From: JANMDU01 sp031418715
GTDB taxonomy: Bacteria > Pseudomonadota > Gammaproteobacteria > Burkholderiales > Burkholderiaceae_C
NCBI GenBank assembly: GCA_031418715.1
Contig: JANOJL010000030.1
Span: 95,090 to 159,089, forward strand
Length of the DNA: 64,000 bases
Direction: 5' to 3'
How positions within the stretch are numbered: position 1 is the first letter of the stretch; every line of letters begins with the position of its first letter. The notes below the pieces were generated by a model. That model saw only the letters and a list, made by a program, of their open reading frames with translations, was not told the origin of the DNA and did no database searches. Shown piece after piece: positions 60,940 to 64,000 of the stretch. A program made the translations under genes and the position numbers.

Positions 60940-62613
60940 ATGTCCCTCATAGAAATCCAAGTCCCAGATATTGGCGATTTCGACGAAGTTGCTGTGATCG
61001 AGCTGCTCGTCAAACCGGGAGATACCGTCAAGGTAGAGCAATCGCTCCTCACTGTGGAGTCTGACAAAGCCTCGATGGAAATTCCCTCTAGCCATGCTGG
61101 CGTGGTGAAAGAGCTGCGCGTGAAGATTGATGACAAGGTCAAGCAAGGCTCAGTCGTGTTGATGCTGGAAGCTGCTGGCGCTGCGCCCTCGCCTGCTCCT
61201 GCTCCTGCTGCGGCTCCCACATCGGCTCCAGTACCGGTTTTAGAGCAAAAAGTGCCAGTAGCCGTTATAAATACTGCGCCGATTGCTATCAATTCAGTAG
61301 TATCAAGAATTGAAGTCAAAGTGCCTGATATTGGTGATTTCAAAGATGTGGCCGTGATCGAAGTGTTCGTCAAACCGGGCGATGCGATCAAGGTAGAGCA
61401 ATCGCTCGTCACCGTGGAATCAGACAAAGCCGCGATGGAAATTCCATCCAGCCATGCCGGCGTGCTCAAAGAACTGAAAGTGAAGGTTGGTGACAAGATC
61501 AATATTGGCGATCTTCTTGCCATTCTGGAAGGCTCCGCCCCCGCTGGCGCTTCGGTAGCCACCGCCGCACCAATTTCAGAGCAGAAACAGCCTGTCGCCG
61601 TTATAGAGACTGCGCAGAGTGCTCCTGTTTCAGTAGCATCTAGCGCACCTGCTCACAACCCAACGGTTGCACCCTCAGGCGTGCTCCCCCACGCCAGCCC
61701 CTCCGTGCGCAAGTTCGCACGCGAGCTCGGTGTGCCGCTCGATGAAGTCAAAGGCTCTGGTCCCAAAGGCCGCATCACTGAAGCGAATATTCAAGGCTTC
61801 ACCAAGTCTGTGATGAGCGGTGCAGTGGCCACCAAAGCTATTGCGGCCAAAGCCCCAGCGGGCGGCGGTGATGGCGCAGCGCTCGGCTTGATCCCTTGGC
61901 CGAAGATCGATTTCACCAAGTTCGGGCCGATCGAGCGCAAAGAGATGAGCCGTATCAAAAAGATCAGCGGCCAAAACCTCACACGCAATGCGATCATGAT
62001 TCCCGCCGTCACCAACCATGATGACGCCGACATCACCGATCTGGAAACCTTCCGCGTTTCAACCAACAAAGAGAATGAAAAGCTCGGCGTGAAAGTCACC
62101 ATGCTGGCCTTCTTGATCAAAGCTTGCGTGGCAGCGCTCAAGAAATTCCCTGAATTCAACTCCTCGCTCGATGGCGATGCGCTGATTTACAAGCAGTATT
62201 TCCACATCGGCTTCGCGGCAGACACGCCCAATGGTTTGATGGTCCCCGTGATCAAAGATGCTGATAAAAAAGGCATCATGCAGATCAGCCTAGAGATGGG
62301 CGAACTAGCCAAGAAAGCGCGCGATGGCAAGCTTTCGCCAGCGGAGATGAGCGGCGCATGCTTCACGATTTCTTCGCTGGGCGGCATTGGTGGGCGCTAT
62401 TTCACGCCGATCATCAACGCGCCAGAAGTGGCGATCCTCGGTGTCTGCAAGAGCCAAATGGAGCCGGTGTGGGACGGCGCAGCCTTCCAGCCACGCTTAA
62501 TGCTGCCTCTGTCGCTCACCTGGGATCACCGCGTGATTGATGGCGCTGCTGCGGCGCGTTTCAACGCGTATCTTGGGCAGATTCTGGGCGATTTCCGCCG
62601 CGTGCTGCTGTAA
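60940..62613 (+). CDS. aceF: Pyruvate dehydrogenase E2, dihydrolipoyl acetyltransferase
   Basis: This 557-residue E2 has two lipoyl domains (about 1-76, lipoyl lysine 43; about 122-197, lysine 163, both in VESDKA-x-MEIPSSHAGV), a peripheral-subunit-binding domain (about 248-285, SPSVRKFARELGVPLDEVKG) and the catalytic domain with the active histidine in LTWDHRVIDGAAAARF near residue 530. Both Ala/Pro linkers contain a dispersed repeat in frame: AVINTAPIAINSVVS (about 106-121) and AVIETAQSAPVSVASS (about 219-234). It starts 12 bp after aceE with a GGGGAG site. Confidence 0.96.
   Translation: MSLIEIQVPDIGDFDEVAVIELLVKPGDTVKVEQSLLTVESDKASMEIPSSHAGVVKELRVKIDDKVKQGSVVLMLEAAGAAPSPAPAPAAAPTSAPVPVLEQKVPVAVINTAPIAINSVVSRIEVKVPDIGDFKDVAVIEVFVKPGDAIKVEQSLVTVESDKAAMEIPSSHAGVLKELKVKVGDKINIGDLLAILEGSAPAGASVATAAPISEQKQPVAVIETAQSAPVSVASSAPAHNPTVAPSGVLPHASPSVRKFARELGVPLDEVKGSGPKGRITEANIQGFTKSVMSGAVATKAIAAKAPAGGGDGAALGLIPWPKIDFTKFGPIERKEMSRIKKISGQNLTRNAIMIPAVTNHDDADITDLETFRVSTNKENEKLGVKVTMLAFLIKACVAALKKFPEFNSSLDGDALIYKQYFHIGFAADTPNGLMVPVIKDADKKGIMQISLEMGELAKKARDGKLSPAEMSGACFTISSLGGIGGRYFTPIINAPEVAILGVCKSQMEPVWDGAAFQPRLMLPLSLTWDHRVIDGAAAARFNAYLGQILGDFRRVLL
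61254..61307 (+). repeat. Dispersed repeat in frame in aceF linker 1
   Basis: Reads TAGCCGTTATAAATACTGCG then CCGATTGCTATCAATTCAGTAG in the sense orientation and encodes the interdomain linker between the two lipoyl domains. Confidence 0.85.
61592..61645 (+). repeat. Dispersed repeat in frame in aceF linker 2
   Basis: Reads TCGCCGTTATAGAGACTGCG then CAGAGTGCTCCTGTTTCAGTAG in the same frame as linker 1, between lipoyl domain 2 and the subunit-binding domain. Confidence 0.85.
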
Positions 62614-62628
62614 CTCAAATACAAATTA

Positions 62629-62812
62629 AATACCGGACGCAGAAGACGCAAAGGTTACGCAGAAAACGCAAAAGAAATACCAAAAAAATTCGACAAGCTT
62701 TAGTTTCCGTCTTCGATTATTAATCCATTTTCAATTTTTTCTTTTTTGTATTTCTTTCTTCTTTCTTTTCTGCGTCTTCTGCGTAACCTTTGCGTCTTCT
62801 GCGTCCGGTATT
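62629..62812. repeat. Inverted-repeat element between aceF and the proteasome-like gene
   Basis: The arms are near-perfect inverted copies: AATACCGGACGCAGAAGACG at the left end and its complement CGTCTTCTGCGTCCGGTATT at the right end, with the match continuing through GCAAAGGTTACGCAGAA. The centre of about 85 bp is A/T-rich. Such ACGCAGA-rich units resemble short repeats dispersed in many bacterial genomes. It interrupts the operon and could form one large RNA hairpin. Confidence 0.8.
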
Positions 62813-62837
62813 CAAAACCTTACCCAACAAAAACCTT

Positions 62838-63425
62838 ATGACAACAGTAGTCGTCGTTAAAAAAGCAGGCCAGGTCGCTATCGCTTCGGATTCGCTCGTG
62901 ACTTTCGGCGACACGCGGCTAGCGCCTCGCTTTGAAGCGAATGAAAAAATCTTCAAAGTCAAAGCGGTGGGCGGCGAGAGCTACATCACCACGGCGGGCA
63001 CGACTGCGCACTTCCCTGCCCTGCGCAAATCGCTCGAATCTTTGCCCAAAGAAGAGCTGAAATTACACAGCAAAGACGAGGTATACGACACGTTCTTGAA
63101 GCTCCACCCCGTGCTCAAAGAAAAATTCTTCATGCAGACCAAAGAAGAAGATGCTGACCCGTATGAAAGCATGCAATTCAGCGTGTTGATCGCCAACAGC
63201 GCCGGCATCTTCGGGCTCTATAGCTACCGTGAAGTCTTTGAATTCAAAGAATTCTGGGGCGTTGGATCAGGCCGCGCTTTCGCACTCGGCGCGATGAGCG
63301 TCACATACGCCAAGCGCGATGCAAGCGCCCGCGAAGTAGCGATGGCCGGCGTCACAGCCGGCTGCGAATTCGATAAAAACTCCGGTGGCCCGATCAAGGT
63401 GTTCACCATGAAGCTGAAAGGCTAA
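62838..63425 (+). CDS. Beta-proteobacterial proteasome homologue (BPH)-like Ntn hydrolase
   Basis: This 195-residue protein has the proteasome/HslV fold pattern. After Met the chain starts TTVVVVKKAGQVAIASDSLV, so removal of Met would expose the catalytic N-terminal threonine. A late VGSGRAFALGAMSVTYAKRDASA matches the conserved GSG segment of HslV-like subunits. These features fit the BPH group described in beta-proteobacteria, self-compartmentalised complexes without a known ATPase partner. I start at the ATG at 62838 because the threonine must be second. It lies inside the PDH operon, 3 bp before lpdA. Confidence 0.8.
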   Translation: MTTVVVVKKAGQVAIASDSLVTFGDTRLAPRFEANEKIFKVKAVGGESYITTAGTTAHFPALRKSLESLPKEELKLHSKDEVYDTFLKLHPVLKEKFFMQTKEEDADPYESMQFSVLIANSAGIFGLYSYREVFEFKEFWGVGSGRAFALGAMSVTYAKRDASAREVAMAGVTAGCEFDKNSGGPIKVFTMKLKG

Positions 63426-63427
63426 AC

Positions 63428-64000
63428 ATGTCCCTCATTGATATCCAAGTCCCCGACATCGGCGATTTCGACGAAGTTTCCGTCATTGAGCTACTCGTCA
63501 AACCCGGCGATAGCGTCAAAGTTGAGCAATCGCTCATCACGGTAGAGTCTGATAAAGCCTCGATGGAAATTCCATCCAGCCATGCCGGCGTTGTCAAAGA
63601 GCTCAGAATCAAAATCGGCGATAAGGTCAAGCAAGGCTCGGTCGTACTCACGCTTGAAGCAGCTGGCGCTGAAGCAGCACCTGTATCCGCGCCCTCACCT
63701 GCCGTAACCGCCCCCGCTCCAGCTGCAACGCCAGTTTTAGAGCAAAAAGTGCCATTAGCCGTTATAAAACCTGCGCAAGCAGCTATTAATTCAGTAGCAT
63801 CTAGCTACAGCGGCACAGCCGACATGGATTGCGATCTGCTCGTCCTAGGTGCAGGCCCCGGCGGCTACAGCGCGGCTTTCCGCGCCGCAGACCTTGGCCT
63901 CAAAGTCATCATCATCGAGCGCTACGCCACGCTAGGAGGTGTCTGCCTGAACGTCGGCTGCATCCCCTCCAAAGCGCTCTTGCACGTCGCAGCCGTGATG
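63428..64000 (+). CDS. lpdA: Dihydrolipoyl dehydrogenase with N-terminal lipoyl domain, 3' part outside the window
   Basis: The visible 191 residues begin with a lipoyl domain (about 1-76, lysine 43 in VESDKASMEIPSSHAGV), an Ala/Pro linker with an in-frame dispersed repeat (AVIKPAQAAINSVASS, about 110-125) and the start of the flavoprotein: FAD-binding LVLGAGPGGYSAAFRAADLG and the redox cysteines C173 and C178 in GGVCLNVGCIPSK. It reoxidises the dihydrolipoyl groups of AceF with NAD. An N-terminal lipoyl domain on LpdA is common in beta-proteobacteria and Neisseria. Confidence 0.95.
   Translation, partial: MSLIDIQVPDIGDFDEVSVIELLVKPGDSVKVEQSLITVESDKASMEIPSSHAGVVKELRIKIGDKVKQGSVVLTLEAAGAEAAPVSAPSPAVTAPAPAATPVLEQKVPLAVIKPAQAAINSVASSYSGTADMDCDLLVLGAGPGGYSAAFRAADLGLKVIIIERYATLGGVCLNVGCIPSKALLHVAAVM
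63751..63804 (+). repeat. Dispersed repeat in frame in lpdA linker
   Basis: Reads TAGCCGTTATAAAACCTGCG then CAAGCAGCTATTAATTCAGTAG in the same orientation and frame as the aceF copies. Confidence 0.85.

Overview
The window looks like a chromosomal segment of a betaproteobacterium in the Burkholderiales, most probably Comamonadaceae. The reasons are a homodimeric AceE followed by AceF and an N-terminally lipoylated LpdA, a beta-proteobacterial proteasome-like gene in that operon, TRAP and Bug-type binding proteins, and an infC that appears to start at AUC. Genus is inferred from gene content only; no rRNA or tRNA gene was seen.

Layout. (1) 1-18.4 kb is metabolic: a class II aldolase cut by the left edge, a CysB-like regulator, a methionine aminotransferase, then a leftward cluster (DUF1445 protein, TRAP binding protein, DctQ, DctM, second binding protein, fused HyuA-HyuB/5-oxoprolinase) with a LysR regulator and a third TRAP binding protein beside it. 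An 8-oxoguanine deaminase-like amidohydrolase, an enoyl-reductase-like protein, an Asp/Glu racemase and a patatin follow. (2) 18.4-33.1 kb carries infC and an iron/heme regulon: bacterioferritin, a heme TonB receptor, HmuS-HmuTUV with unknown partners, HemP, Bfd and TonB-ExbB-ExbD, with four Fur-box-like palindromes. (3) 33.1-37.1 kb holds a Rieske protein, a hydrolase/MarR pair and two secreted chalcone-isomerase-like proteins. (4) 36.2-48.25 kb is an accessory island: three near-identical GNAT acetyltransferases plus a fourth remnant, a Gre-like protein, two HEPN-like proteins with R-X4-H motifs, a membrane protein plus papain-like peptidase pair, MazEF, a class III Fic protein, a broken ParE with its antitoxin, and BrnTA. 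Three copies of the hrpA 3' end and several repeat units punctuate it; the intact hrpA is its right border. (5) 48.25-64 kb is housekeeping: hrpA, nnr, folD, a FixL/FixJ-like two-component system, and the pyruvate dehydrogenase operon aceE-aceF-(proteasome-like gene)-lpdA, which runs off the right edge.

The most striking feature is a dispersed two-hairpin repeat of about 55 bp with roughly 27 recognisable copies in 64 kb. It lies between genes, in inverted pairs ahead of the duplicated GNAT genes, as part of a terminator, and, unusually, in frame inside coding sequences (twice in aceF, once each in lpdA, hrpA and nnr, and probably at the HyuA/HyuB fusion joint). In AceF and LpdA it supplies interdomain linker sequence. 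I do not recall a named family for it and could not search.

Working picture: the heme genes form one iron-responsive uptake and storage system. The TRAP/oxoprolinase genes probably import and open a cyclic amide such as 5-oxoproline or a hydantoin. The island seems to have grown by repeated duplication next to hrpA and the GNAT unit, gathering toxin-antitoxin and defence-like modules.
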